From positions 5,270,001-5,334,000 of the forward strand of contig NZ_CP082833.1 of the NCBI RefSeq assembly GCF_021278985.1: 64,000 nucleotides of DNA. The letters run 5' to 3'. Within the stretch, counting starts at the first letter, position 1. The number at the start of each line of letters is the position of its first letter. Positions 50,485 to 59,253 of the stretch are shown here, piece after piece. The notes beneath the pieces were generated by a model. The model was not told the origin of the DNA and ran no database searches. It was given only the letters and a program-made list of their open reading frames with translations. This stretch comes from Citrobacter rodentium NBRC 105723 = DSM 16636. GTDB taxonomy: Bacteria > Pseudomonadota > Gammaproteobacteria > Enterobacterales > Enterobacteriaceae. The position numbers and the translations under genes were made by a program.

Positions 50485-50781
50485 ATGACGACGAAGAATG
50501 AAAGGAAAGGCCGGTCGCTTACCGCATCCGGCCAGCAGCACACCCACCGTCAGTGGCAAACATTCCGGGAATTTGTCCACCACCAGGAACAGAGCAAACG
50601 GCAGAACGGCCGGTATTATCGCCCCCCGACAGAGGACAATAGTACCGCAAACGAGGAAACTCACGCGCATCAGGCGTTATTTATCCCTCTGTCCGTACCG
50701 GTGGACGAGCTGATGGATCTTGTTTTCGCTGGCGTGATGCTGTTTATTTTTATCACCATGCTGCTGCTGTTCACCTATTAG
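50485..50781 (+). CDS. Unrecognised tail-anchored membrane protein next to Flag-2
   Basis: 98 residues from ATG 50485 (ATG 50479 also possible), with CAGGGA upstream. A very polar, basic N-terminal 70 residues (HHQEQSKRQNGRYYRPPTED) are followed by a single C-terminal hydrophobic helix (LVFAGVMLFIFITMLLLFTY). Topology suggests insertion into the inner membrane with the bulk in the cytoplasm. It could belong to Flag-2 or be an independent gene. It converges on yafL with a 4-nt overlap. Confidence 0.6.
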   Translation: MTTKNERKGRSLTASGQQHTHRQWQTFREFVHHQEQSKRQNGRYYRPPTEDNSTANEETHAHQALFIPLSVPVDELMDLVFAGVMLFIFITMLLLFTY

Positions 50782-51542
50782 ATGATGGTTTCTTCCGTTA
50801 ATATCCGGCGAGCGCCAAGATAGTGCGCCTGCCAGAAGGGATCGGCGAGATGGCTTACGCGGATCGTCTCCCCGGTGCGCGGCGATTCAATAAACTCTCC
50901 GTTCCCCAGATAGACCCCCATATGATCGGCAATCTCCCGGCTGTGCACGTGGAAAAAGAGCAAATCGCCGCGTCGCAGATCGCGATCCGCGACGATGGTC
51001 GCCCTGCGGTAGTGATACATCTCGTTAGCGGTGCGCGGTAATTTTGCGGCAAGGATTTTATTGTAGGCGTAAAACACCAGTCCGCTACAGTCAAACCCCT
51101 GCTCGGGGCTGGCGCCGCCCCACAGGTACGGTTTGCCCAGCTGCTGTTCAAGGCGGTGGATGGCGACTTCAGTCATATTATGCAGATGGTCGCTGCTGAG
51201 GAAATGACTGTTCTCCGCCAGCGCCCGCCAGCGGCTGTCGCTGGCCTTCAGCGGCCCCGGGAACCACTCCGGATGCTGTTTGATTAGCTGACGGTTATGC
51301 TGACGCAGCGCCCTTTTACTCGCCGCATCGCCTTCCACAATGTAATGCGCTTTTTTCTGCATCAGCGCGTGATATTTGCCGAGCAGCCGCTCACGGTTGC
51401 GCTGCCGCAGCTTAGCGGCATAGCTCTGATTGAGATGCGACGCCGGATGCTTAATTACCGCGGCGCAGTCAGGAGAAAAAACGACGCACAGCGAAAACAG
51501 CCCCGGCAGCATCAGCCGCGGCGCGAAGGAAGAAAACTTCAC
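50778..51542 (-). CDS. yafL: YafL, NlpC/P60 cell-wall endopeptidase-like lipoprotein or secreted protein
   Basis: 254 residues. A signal sequence (MLPGLFSLCVVFSPDCA) is followed by a helical linker and a C-terminal NlpC/P60 domain with catalytic cysteine in GFDCSGLVFYAY and histidine in REIADHMGVYLG. Such enzymes cleave peptide bonds in peptidoglycan. The neighbourhood (next to yafK) is as in E. coli, though yafM and the dinJ-yafQ pair are absent here. Confidence 0.88.
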   Translation of the reverse strand: MKFSSFAPRLMLPGLFSLCVVFSPDCAAVIKHPASHLNQSYAAKLRQRNRERLLGKYHALMQKKAHYIVEGDAASKRALRQHNRQLIKQHPEWFPGPLKASDSRWRALAENSHFLSSDHLHNMTEVAIHRLEQQLGKPYLWGGASPEQGFDCSGLVFYAYNKILAAKLPRTANEMYHYRRATIVADRDLRRGDLLFFHVHSREIADHMGVYLGNGEFIESPRTGETIRVSHLADPFWQAHYLGARRILTEETII

Positions 51543-51877
51543 GTTGTATTACCAGGCAGAACAAAGTCGGTACAGTGTATCGTGAGGCAAAAACCGCCAG
51601 GCTTAATTCTCGATTATTAAAATATTAACCCAGTGGTATCAGCAGATTACTTATCGCGGTCCGTTTTCATCCCGAACCGCGTCTGACGGGGCGCAGGCGG
51701 CAGGTGACGAGCGGCATGAGGGTTTAATCGCGTTAACAACTGTAAACGCGACACGGAGGGCTTGCGAAAAAATGCCGTGGTGATAATGTGAGCGCTCGAA
51801 ATGCAGAGTAGTCTGATTTTGGGTGCAGATTTTTGCCGTTCTGGCGTGTGTAATCGTTTTATCAAGGAACAAGCAGT
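51543..51877. other. Divergent intergenic region, yafL / yafK
   Basis: 335 bp with promoters for both genes presumably included. I see no RNA gene, repeat or reading frame with a ribosome site. AAGGAAC precedes yafK. Confidence 0.5.
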
Positions 51878-52618
51878 ATGCGTAAAATCGCATTATTTAT
51901 TGCGATGCTTTTGATCCCGTGCGTCTCGTTTGCCGGTTTGCTGGGCAGCAGCAGCCCGACAACGCCGATCAGCAAAGAGTATAAGCAGCAGTTGATGGGC
52001 TCGCCGGTCTATATTCAGATCTTTAAAGAGGAACGCACGCTTGACCTCTACGTCAAGATGGGCGAACAGTATCAGCTACTCGACAGCTACAAAATTTGTA
52101 ATTACTCCGGCGGACTCGGCCCGAAGCAGCGCCAGGGGGATTTTAAAAGCCCGGAAGGTTTTTACAGCGTTCAGCGTAATCAGCTGAAGCCGGACAGCCG
52201 TTTCTATAAAGCCATTAACATCGGTTTTCCCAACGCCTATGACCGCGCGCACGGTTATGAGGGAAAATACCTGATGATTCACGGCGCCTGCGTCTCCGTA
52301 GGCTGCTACGCCATGACCGACAGCGGTATTGACGAGATTTTCCAGTTCGTCACCGGCGCGCTGGTATTTGGTCAACCGAGCGTGCAGGTCAGCATCTACC
52401 CGTTCCGCATGACCGATGCCAATATGCAGCGCCATAAGTACTCGTATTACAAAGATTTCTGGACGCAGTTAAAGCCGGGATACGATTACTTTGAGCAGAC
52501 CCGCAAGCCGCCGACCGTTTCCGTGGTCGATGGCCGTTACGTGGTCAGCAAGCCGTTGAGCCACGAAGTGGTCCAGCCGCAGCTGGCGTCAAACTATACG
52601 CTCCCCGAGACAAAATAA
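51878..52618 (+). CDS. yafK: YafK/DpaA, L,D-transpeptidase-family murein-lipoprotein hydrolase
   Basis: 246 residues. Signal peptide KIALFIAMLLIPCVSFA, then a YkuD-type domain with the active-site segment LMIHGACVSVGCYAMTD (catalytic cysteine in SVGC). In E. coli this enzyme (renamed DpaA, earlier LdtF) detaches Braun lipoprotein from peptidoglycan. The 3' end overlaps convergent yafJ by 30 nt. Confidence 0.92.
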   Translation: MRKIALFIAMLLIPCVSFAGLLGSSSPTTPISKEYKQQLMGSPVYIQIFKEERTLDLYVKMGEQYQLLDSYKICNYSGGLGPKQRQGDFKSPEGFYSVQRNQLKPDSRFYKAINIGFPNAYDRAHGYEGKYLMIHGACVSVGCYAMTDSGIDEIFQFVTGALVFGQPSVQVSIYPFRMTDANMQRHKYSYYKDFWTQLKPGYDYFEQTRKPPTVSVVDGRYVVSKPLSHEVVQPQLASNYTLPETK

Positions 52619-53356
52619 CGCCCACTCGCCTGGCATAATTTTTTGCCAGGTTTCATTGCCCGTCAGCGGCTGCGTGGCCAGTACCGTGACCACATCGTTT
52701 GGTGTGGTCTGCGAGCTAAAGTCGATTTCCACATCCTGATCGAGCAGCGTCGCCACGCCAAACGGCGCCCGGCGGGTGATCCAGTGCAGATGGGTCGAGC
52801 AGTACGCCATCACATAGCGTCCATCCGACAGCAGCATATTAAACACCCCTTTCTCCCGCAGTTCGTCCGCCAGCGCGGCGATGTATCTGAACACCGCCGT
52901 CATATTGCCCGGCGTGCGCGGGTAGCGCTGGGTGAGCTTATGCAGCAGCCAGCAAAACGCCTTTTCGCTGTCGGTTTCGCCGACCGGACGAAAGTTTCCG
53001 GTTTCCAGCGATTTATATCCGCTAAGCTGCCCGTTATGAGCATAGGTCCAGTTGCGCCCCCACAGCTCGCGGGTAAAGGGATGGGTGTTTTCCAGCGCCA
53101 CTTTCCCACGATTCGCCTGACGGATGTGGGCGACTACCGAACAGGATTTGATCGGATACTCCTGCACCAGCCTGGCGATGGGAGAGTTAAAGCCTGGCAG
53201 CGGATCTTTGAATGTGCGACAGCCTTTGCCTTCATAAAAGGTGATTCCCCAGCCATCTTTATGCGGCCCGGTTCCGCCGCCGCGCTGAACCAGTCCGGTA
53301 AAGCTAAAGCAAATATCGGTGGGCACATTGGCGCTCATCCCGAGCAGTTCGCACAT
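52589..53356 (-). CDS. yafJ: YafJ, class II glutamine amidotransferase-like protein
   Basis: 255 residues. The start MCELLGMSANVPTDICFSF puts cysteine 2 as N-terminal nucleophile, as in class II amidotransferases. FKDPLPGFNSPIARLVQEYP and RELWGRNWTYAHNGQLSG are conserved. Substrate unknown; there is no synthase domain. A REP/BIME separates it from gmhA. Confidence 0.92.
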   Translation of the reverse strand: MCELLGMSANVPTDICFSFTGLVQRGGGTGPHKDGWGITFYEGKGCRTFKDPLPGFNSPIARLVQEYPIKSCSVVAHIRQANRGKVALENTHPFTRELWGRNWTYAHNGQLSGYKSLETGNFRPVGETDSEKAFCWLLHKLTQRYPRTPGNMTAVFRYIAALADELREKGVFNMLLSDGRYVMAYCSTHLHWITRRAPFGVATLLDQDVEIDFSSQTTPNDVVTVLATQPLTGNETWQKIMPGEWALFCLGERIV

Positions 53357-53377
53357 ATATCACCTGCCTTAAAACGT

Positions 53378-53450
53378 TTTTAAGCCTGATGGCGCTGCGC
53401 TTATCAGCGCCCGGATAAGACGCCTGGCGTCGCTATCCGGCAACGCTCAG
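53378..53450. repeat. REP/BIME element between yafJ and gmhA
   Basis: GCCTGATGGCGCTGCGCTTA and the following CGGATAAGACGCC / GCGTCGCTATCCGG are REP units in opposite orientations, capable of a long imperfect hairpin. Such elements are common downstream of enterobacterial genes and can bind gyrase, IHF or protect mRNA. Confidence 0.75.
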
Positions 53451-53455
53451 TGAAA

Positions 53456-54034
53456 TTATTTGACCATCTCTTTTTCAATTAACTGAATCAGGATATGGAT
53501 CACTTTAATGTGAATTTCCTGAATACGGTCAGCGTAACCGAAGTGCGGAACGCGAATTTCAATATCAGCCGTGCCCGCCATTTTGCCGCCGTCTTTCCCG
53601 GTCAGGGCGATCACTTTCATCCCCTTTTCGCGCGCAGCGGCAATCGCTTTAATCACGTTGCCGGAATTGCCGGAAGTGGAAATGCCTAACAGTACATCCC
53701 CTTCACGCCCTACCGCCTCAACGTAACGAGAAAAAACATAGTCATAGCCGAAATCATTGCTCACGCAGGAGAGATGACTGACGTCGGAAATCGCAATCGC
53801 CGGATAGCCCGGACGGTTTTCACGGTAACGGCCGGTCAGTTCTTCCGCAAAGTGCATGGCGTCGCAGTGGGAGCCGCCGTTGCCACAGGAAAGAACCTTA
53901 CCGCCCGCTTTAAAACTGTCTGCCAGCAGGACCGCCGCGCGCTGAATGGCGTGAATATTGGCGTCATCTTTTAAAAAGTTAGCCAGCGTCTCCGCCGCTT
54001 CGTTCAGTTCGTTACGAATAAGATCCTGGTACAT
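53456..54034 (-). CDS. gmhA: Sedoheptulose 7-phosphate isomerase GmhA (LpcA)
   Basis: 192 residues from MYQDLIRNELNEAAETLANF. SIS sugar-isomerase domain with GGKVLSCGNGGSHCDAMHFA and DVLLGISTSGNSGNVIKAI. It makes D-glycero-D-manno-heptose 7-phosphate, the first step to LPS inner-core heptose. An in-frame upstream ATG (54160) would add 42 non-conserved residues and is rejected. Confidence 0.95.
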   Translation of the reverse strand: MYQDLIRNELNEAAETLANFLKDDANIHAIQRAAVLLADSFKAGGKVLSCGNGGSHCDAMHFAEELTGRYRENRPGYPAIAISDVSHLSCVSNDFGYDYVFSRYVEAVGREGDVLLGISTSGNSGNVIKAIAAAREKGMKVIALTGKDGGKMAGTADIEIRVPHFGYADRIQEIHIKVIHILIQLIEKEMVK

Positions 54035-54193
54035 GAGGATATCCTTCAGCATGAATGTAAAGACAGGAAGCAGTGTACCGGATAGCGGTACATGCGAGAA
54101 GCATAAGCCTGCATCTCGCGCATGGCTTTTGCGTTTTTGTGCCGCCTGAAACGGCAACAATGTGAGCTTTGTTGTAATTATTTTGTAAACACA

Positions 54194-54250
54194 TTGATAA
54201 AAGAATTTACATCCACTACAACCATATCATCACAAGTGGTCAGACCTCCT
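54194..54250 (+). promoter_or_regulatory. fadE promoter and FadR operator
   Basis: TTGATA (54194-54199), 17 bp, TACAAC (54217-54222) is a plausible promoter. AAGTGGTCAGACCTCCT (54234-54250) matches the FadR consensus (ACTGGTCNGACC core), so fadE should be repressed by FadR and relieved by long-chain acyl-CoA. Confidence 0.8.
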
Positions 54251-54272
54251 ACAAGCAAGGGAGCTTTTTGTT

Positions 54273-56717
54273 ATGATGATTTTGAGTATTCTCGCGACAA
54301 TCGTTCTGCTCGGCGCGCTGTTCTATCACCGCGTCAGCCTCTTACTCAGCAGCCTGATTCTGCTCGCCTGGACAGCTGCGCTGGGCGCAGCTGGCGTGTG
54401 GAATATCTGGCTGCTGGTCCCGCTGGCCATTATTCTGCTGCCGTTTAACCTCACGCCGATGCGTAAGTCGATGATATCCGTTCCGGTATTTCGCGGTTTT
54501 CGTAAGGTGATGCCGCCGATGTCGCGCACTGAAAAAGAAGCGATCGATGCCGGCACCACCTGGTGGGAGGGCGATCTGTTCCAGGGCAAACCGGACTGGA
54601 AAAAATTGCACAACTATCCGCAGCCGCGCCTGACCGCCGAAGAGCAGGCTTTTCTTGACGGCCCGGTGGAAGAAGCATGTCGGATGGCGAATGACTTTCA
54701 GATCACCCATGAGCTGGCCGATCTGCCGCCGGAGCTGTGGGCGTATCTGAAAGAGCACCGCTTCTTTGCGATGATCATTAAGAAAGAGTACGGCGGGCTG
54801 GAGTTCTCCGCATACGCTCAGTCCCGCGTGCTGCAAAAACTGTCCGGAGTCTCCGGGATCCTGGCGATCACCGTTGGCGTGCCAAACTCGTTAGGTCCGG
54901 GCGAGCTGCTGCAACATTACGGCACCCAGGAACAGAAAGATCATTATCTGCCCCGCCTCGCGCGCGGTCAGGAAATTCCCTGCTTCGCGCTGACCAGCCC
55001 GGAAGCAGGCTCCGATGCGGGCGCGATTCCGGATACCGGCATCGTCTGCATGGGCGAATGGCAGGGCCAGCAGGTGCTGGGGATGCGTCTGACCTGGAAC
55101 AAACGTTATATCACCCTCGCGCCTATCGCCACGGTGCTGGGACTGGCGTTTAAGCTTTCCGACCCGGAAAAACTGCTGGGCGGTGAAGAAGAGCTGGGCA
55201 TTACCTGCGCATTGATTCCGACCTCTACGCCGGGCGTGGAGATTGGCCGCCGTCACTTCCCGCTGAACGTGCCGTTCCAGAACGGTCCGACGCGCGGTAA
55301 AGATGTATTTGTGCCGATCGATTACATTATCGGCGGACCGAAAATGGCCGGTCAGGGCTGGCGTATGCTGGTGGAATGTCTGTCGGTCGGTCGCGGTATT
55401 ACCCTGCCGTCAAACTCCACGGGCGGCCTGAAGTCCGTCGCGATGGCCACCGGCGCCTACGCCCATATTCGCCGTCAGTTCAAAATCTCCATCGGTAAGA
55501 TGGAAGGAATTGAAGAGCCGTTAGCGCGCATTGCCGGTAACGCTTACGTCATGGACGCGGCAGCGACGCTGATTACCTATGGCATTATGCTCGGCGAGAA
55601 ACCGGCGGTGCTGTCGGCGATTGTTAAGTATCACTGTACACACCGCGGTCAGCGTTCAATTATCGACGCGATGGATATTACTGGCGGTAAAGGCATTATG
55701 CTGGGCGAAAGCAACTTCCTCGCCCGCGCATACCAGGGGGCGCCGATCGCCATTACCGTGGAAGGGGCGAATATCCTCACCCGCAGCATGATGATCTTTG
55801 GTCAGGGAGCAATCCGCTGCCATCCGTATGTGCTTGAAGAAATGGCGGCGGCGCAAAACAACGATGTCAACGCCTTTGATAAACTGCTGTTCAAACATAT
55901 CGGTCACGTCGGCAGTAATACGGTGCGCAGCTTCTGGCTCGGCCTGACCCGCGGTCTTACCAGCGCCTCGCCGACCGGCGATGCGACAAAACGCTACTAC
56001 CAGCATCTTAACCGTCTGAGCGCGAACCTGGCGCTGCTGTCGGATGTATCGATGGCGGTGCTCGGCGGCAGTCTGAAGCGTCGTGAGCGGATCTCGGCGC
56101 GTCTGGGCGATGTACTGAGCCAGCTGTATCTGGCTTCGGCGGTCCTGAAGCGTTATGACGACGAAGGCCGTCATGAAGCCGACCTGCCGCTGGTTCACTG
56201 GGGCGTTCAGGATGCGTTATACCAGGCAGAACAGGCAATGGACGATCTGTTACAGAACTTCCCGAACCGCCTGGTGGCGGGTCTGCTGAACGCCGCGCTC
56301 TTCCCGACTGGCCGTCACTATCTGGCGCCGTCTGACAAGCTGGATCACAAAGTGGCGAAAATACTCCAGGTGCCGAGCGCGACCCGCGACCGTATTGGCC
56401 GCGGTCAGTATCTGAAACCGAGCGAGCATAATCCGCCGGGTCTGCTGGAAGAGGCGCTGCGGGATGTCATGGCCGCCGAACCTGTCCACCAGCGGATCTG
56501 TAAAGAGATTGGCAAAAACCTGCCCTTCACCCGTCTGGATGAACTGGCGCAGAATGCCCTGGCGAAAGGCTTAATCGATAAAGAGGAAGCGGCCATTCTG
56601 GTCAAAGCGGAAGAGAGCCGTCTGCGCAGCATTAACGTTGATGATTTCGACGCCGATGCGCTGGCGACGCAGCCGGTAAAGCTGCCGGAGAAAGTGCGTA
56701 AAGTCGAAGCCGCCTGA
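54273..56717 (+). CDS. fadE: Acyl-CoA dehydrogenase FadE
   Basis: 814 residues. N-terminal membrane segments (LLSSLILLAWTAALGAAGVW) precede the acyl-CoA dehydrogenase domain (ALTSPEAGSDAGAIPDTG) and the C-terminal extension typical of bacterial FadE. It catalyses the first step of fatty-acid beta-oxidation, passing electrons to the respiratory chain. AAGGGAG precedes the start. Confidence 0.96.
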   Translation: MMILSILATIVLLGALFYHRVSLLLSSLILLAWTAALGAAGVWNIWLLVPLAIILLPFNLTPMRKSMISVPVFRGFRKVMPPMSRTEKEAIDAGTTWWEGDLFQGKPDWKKLHNYPQPRLTAEEQAFLDGPVEEACRMANDFQITHELADLPPELWAYLKEHRFFAMIIKKEYGGLEFSAYAQSRVLQKLSGVSGILAITVGVPNSLGPGELLQHYGTQEQKDHYLPRLARGQEIPCFALTSPEAGSDAGAIPDTGIVCMGEWQGQQVLGMRLTWNKRYITLAPIATVLGLAFKLSDPEKLLGGEEELGITCALIPTSTPGVEIGRRHFPLNVPFQNGPTRGKDVFVPIDYIIGGPKMAGQGWRMLVECLSVGRGITLPSNSTGGLKSVAMATGAYAHIRRQFKISIGKMEGIEEPLARIAGNAYVMDAAATLITYGIMLGEKPAVLSAIVKYHCTHRGQRSIIDAMDITGGKGIMLGESNFLARAYQGAPIAITVEGANILTRSMMIFGQGAIRCHPYVLEEMAAAQNNDVNAFDKLLFKHIGHVGSNTVRSFWLGLTRGLTSASPTGDATKRYYQHLNRLSANLALLSDVSMAVLGGSLKRRERISARLGDVLSQLYLASAVLKRYDDEGRHEADLPLVHWGVQDALYQAEQAMDDLLQNFPNRLVAGLLNAALFPTGRHYLAPSDKLDHKVAKILQVPSATRDRIGRGQYLKPSEHNPPGLLEEALRDVMAAEPVHQRICKEIGKNLPFTRLDELAQNALAKGLIDKEEAAILVKAEESRLRSINVDDFDADALATQPVKLPEKVRKVEAA

Positions 56718-56736
56718 CGCCTTCGCTTCACCATAC

Positions 56737-56761
56737 AGCCCCGCCTGGCGGGGCTTTTTAT
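56737..56761 (+). terminator. Intrinsic terminator of fadE
   Basis: AGCCCCGCC (56737-56745) and GGCGGGGCT (56747-56755) pair, followed by TTTTTATT. Confidence 0.88.
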
Positions 56762-56825
56762 TGCCTGTTTTTCCTGAAAGCGCGTGCTACAGTGTCAAAA
56801 CGCTGTTCAACGAGGAGTTCCGATC

Positions 56826-57596
56826 GTGCCTGGTTTGAAAATTACGCTGTTGCAACAACCGCTGGCGTGGCTGGATGGTCCGGCTAATTTGCGTCATTTT
56901 GATCGTCAGCTGGAACTGATTACCGGACGCGACCTGATTGTTTTACCGGAGATGTTCACCACCGGCTTCGCCATGGAGGCGGCGCAGAATTCGCTTTCTC
57001 AGCAGGCGCTGAGCGGGTGGATGCGGGAAAAAGCGCAACAGTGCAATGCGATGATTGCCGGGAGCGCGGCCCTGCAAACGTCCTCTGGCGCGGTCAATCG
57101 CTTTTTGCTGGTGGAACCGCAGGGCGAAATACATTTTTACGACAAGCGCCATCTGTTCCGGATGGCCGATGAGCATCGCCATTACCTGCCGGGTAACCGC
57201 CGGGTGGTGGTCGAATGGCGCGGCTGGCGAATCCTGCCGCAGGTCTGTTACGACCTGCGCTTTCCGGTGTGGTCGCGCAATCTCAATGACTACGATCTGG
57301 CGCTGTACGTCGCCAACTGGCCCGCTCCCCGTTCGCTGCACTGGCAGACGCTGTTGAGCGCGCGCGCCATTGAAAACCAGGCGTATGTGGCAGGCTGCAA
57401 CCGCGTCGGTACGGACGGCAACGGCCATCACTATCGCGGCGACAGCCGGGTGATCAATCCCCAGGGTGAAGTCATCGCCACCGCGGACGCGCATCAGGCA
57501 ACGCGCATTGATGCCGAGCTGTCGCTGAGCGCGCTTAAAGAGTATCGGGAGAATTTTCCGGCCTGGCAGGATGCCGACGGGTTTACGCTGCGATAA
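56826..57596 (+). CDS. yafV: YafV, omega-amidase of the nitrilase superfamily
   Basis: 256 residues from GTG 56826, with GAGGAG at the right spacing and the conserved start PGLKITLLQQPLAWLDGPAN. Glu-Lys-Cys triad in VLPEMFTTGF, HFYDKRHLF and LPQVCYDLRFPVW. It hydrolyses omega-amides such as 2-oxoglutaramate. In E. coli, ivy lies between fadE and yafV; here only 108 bp separate them. Confidence 0.93.
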   Translation: MPGLKITLLQQPLAWLDGPANLRHFDRQLELITGRDLIVLPEMFTTGFAMEAAQNSLSQQALSGWMREKAQQCNAMIAGSAALQTSSGAVNRFLLVEPQGEIHFYDKRHLFRMADEHRHYLPGNRRVVVEWRGWRILPQVCYDLRFPVWSRNLNDYDLALYVANWPAPRSLHWQTLLSARAIENQAYVAGCNRVGTDGNGHHYRGDSRVINPQGEVIATADAHQATRIDAELSLSALKEYRENFPAWQDADGFTLR

Positions 57597-58136
57597 TTTT
57601 TGCGACGCGGAAACGACGGAATGCCGGTCGCTGACTGCATATTGCTCAGGTGAACCCTTTCACGTGGTCGAATGAAAGGCGGTATCCGGCACAGAAAAGT
57701 ATCGAATGGATAAAAATGACATTATTGAGTTCATCCAGCTGTTTTTTCCCGAGAGTAAAATTAATAAAAATAGAATCAGAGCAAATAATTACCGTCAGGT
57801 TATGTTGCTTAATTAGCTGGCTATAATGACAAGCTATATTTTTCTGAGGGATTACTCACTCATTATTGAGCCAGTAATTTATTGTTGAATAAAATATACG
57901 CCCCCCGTCAAAAACCAGAAAAAACAATTAATTGTCAGGGGGGAGAGAGTAAAAACGTTTCTTTTGCAAGTCTGTGTTTATTGTTTCTTCTGGTCCGTTG
58001 ATAAACAGTATATCAACCAGATTATACTTCTTTTGAAATGTTGGCGGCAAGGTTGTTAACTAATATACGGAAACTCCCACGCAAGAGTCGGGTCAGTTTC
58101 TTTCACTGTTAATTCAAAAACAACAGGAGGTAAGAT
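57597..58136. other. AT-rich intergenic region upstream of the cysteine-peptide genes
   Basis: 540 bp, much richer in A+T than its neighbours. A candidate promoter is TTGATA (57998-58003) with TTATAC (58022-58027), spacing 18. A 36-codon frame at 57706 has no ribosome site. The run CCCCCC (57901) and GGGGGG (57948) could pair weakly. No gene seen. Confidence 0.5.
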
Positions 58137-58322
58137 ATGTTAGCATTTCTGAAAAAACATAGAATCGCTACAGCTGTATTTTCCGTTGTGCTCTTGTCTG
58201 CGTCAGCAACAGCTCCGGCTTATGCGCTTGCCTGCATAGCTACAGGAAAAGGGGCGAGTGAATGCGCGGATGTATGTAAATGGACAGCTCTCGCACCATG
58301 GACTTTTTTACCCTGTTTGTGA
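58137..58322 (+). CDS. Small secreted four-cysteine peptide 1
   Basis: 61 residues. AGGAGG (58125-58130) precedes ATG 58137. A clear signal peptide (basic KKHR, hydrophobic ATAVFSVVLLSASATA, cleavage after AYA) leaves a mature peptide of about 31 residues with cysteines spaced C-x9-C-x3-C-x12-C (ACIATGKGASECADVC core). The second gene downstream has the same spacing. A GC hairpin follows the stop. I know no family that fits; a disulphide-rich toxin, bacteriocin-like or signalling peptide is possible. Confidence 0.7.
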   Translation: MLAFLKKHRIATAVFSVVLLSASATAPAYALACIATGKGASECADVCKWTALAPWTFLPCL

Positions 58323-58337
58323 TGGTTTGAATAACTA

Positions 58338-58375
58338 ACAGGGTGCCCGGTGAACAAAATCTCCGGGTACCCTGT
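58338..58375 (+). terminator. Strong hairpin after cysteine-peptide gene 1
   Basis: ACAGGGTGCCCGG pairs with CCGGGTACCCTGT across a 12-nt loop, 13 bp with one G-U. No T-run; it may end or stabilise the short mRNA. Confidence 0.65.
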
Positions 58376-58670
58376 CCACATATTGAAAGCTATTAATTAA
58401 AAGATAACCTTACTCACATTCAAATAAATATTTCAGTGTGTCATTTATTGAATTCCAAAATTAACTATTACGGGGATGCGTCATAAGTTAAAGAAACCTC
58501 AAAGACTTACGCTATCAATTAAAAAAACTTAACCATCAACAAACCAGGAGGATTTGAATCGAAAAAAATCAATTACTTTATAAAAATGCGTGGAGTAATG
58601 GAATATTCTGCCCGTTCAAAATGGAAAATGTATATACCTGACGTTATATTAACGAAGCGGAGAAAGAATC
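58376..58670. other. Intergenic region between the two cysteine-peptide genes
   Basis: About 295 bp, AT-rich. AGGAGG at 58546-58551 is followed by a TTG frame that stops after nine codons. No supported gene. CGGAG precedes the next start. Confidence 0.45.
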
Positions 58671-58844
58671 ATGAATAAGTTAATTATTTCTGTAATATTA
58701 CTCTCTGGTGTTATGGCCTCAGAAGTATTTGCATGTACTCAGGCAGGTTTTTCAGACGCTCAGTGCCAGAAGGTTTGTGCACCTTATTCCTCGGTAAGCG
58801 GGGGGGCGCATGGGGCCTGCATGTTCGGGAGTACGCGGAATTAA
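58671..58844 (+). CDS. Small secreted four-cysteine peptide 2
   Basis: 57 residues. Signal peptide MNKLIISVILLSGVMASEVFA (21) then a 36-residue mature part beginning ACTQAGFSDAQCQKVC. Cysteine spacing is C-x9-C-x3-C-x13-C, matching peptide 1, and both have AC before and V before the third cysteine, so the pair is probably paralogous despite low overall identity. A hairpin follows. Function unknown. Confidence 0.65.
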   Translation: MNKLIISVILLSGVMASEVFACTQAGFSDAQCQKVCAPYSSVSGGAHGACMFGSTRN

Positions 58845-58873
58845 CATAGCTCTATGCAGTCCAAAACAATATG

Positions 58874-58898
58874 AGTGCGTCCCTTCAAGGGGCGCACT
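58874..58898 (+). terminator. Hairpin after cysteine-peptide gene 2
   Basis: AGTGCGTCCC (58874-58883) pairs with GGGGCGCACT (58889-58898), loop TTCAA, one G-U pair. A probable 3' end of the transcript, although only TAAAA follows. Confidence 0.6.
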
Positions 58899-59003
58899 TA
58901 AAATGACGAGATGAGAAATAACCTGTCCGACGCTTTCCCGGATCAGCCGGAGCAAGCCAGACGGCAACGGCATACCAGATGACATACCGAAAAATGCACA
59001 CAT

Positions 59004-59034
59004 AAAAAAGGCCATGCTAATCAATAGCATGGCC
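59004..59034 (-). terminator. Terminator of tRNA-Asp
   Basis: GGCCATGCTA (59010-59019) pairs with TAGCATGGCC (59025-59034). On the minus strand it is followed by six T (59004-59009 complement). Confidence 0.88.
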
Positions 59035-59042
59035 TCAAATAG

Positions 59043-59119
59043 TGGCGGAACGGACGGGACTCGAACCCGCGACCCCCTGCGTGACAGGCAGGTATTCTAA
59101 CCAACTGAACTACCGCTCC
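59043..59119 (-). tRNA. aspV: tRNA-Asp (GUC)
   Basis: 77 nt including the encoded CCA. Anticodon GTC at 59085-59083. The sequence is that of enterobacterial tRNA-Asp (GGAGCGGTAGTTCAGTTGG at the 5' end). It lies between yafV and dnaQ as aspV in E. coli. tRNA genes are common island attachment sites, but I see no integrase or duplicated 3' end here. Confidence 0.97.
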
Positions 59120-59253
59120 GCGTTGTGTTCCTCTCGGGAACGAAGCGCATATTACGGATTGCCATCCACCTCGTCAACGCTTTTTCTCGCGTTTTTAATC
59201 GTTTGCTGTAAAAATCGCCCGAACGATGATTTTTACAGCATTAACGCGCCGCC

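Noticed and set aside
54035..54160. 42-residue N-terminal extension of GmhA
   Set aside because: GmhA family proteins start at MYQDLI; the extension covers the 5' untranslated region.
57706..57816. 36-codon frame downstream of yafV
   Set aside because: No ribosome site and no similarity I can name.
58546..58585. AGGAGG followed by a TTG reading frame before cysteine-peptide gene 2
   Set aside because: Careful codon counting through the run of A gives a stop after nine codons, and the TTG is only two bases from the ribosome site.
58586..58678. 30-residue basic frame overlapping the start of cysteine peptide 2
   Set aside because: No ribosome site; base composition is that of the non-coding surroundings.
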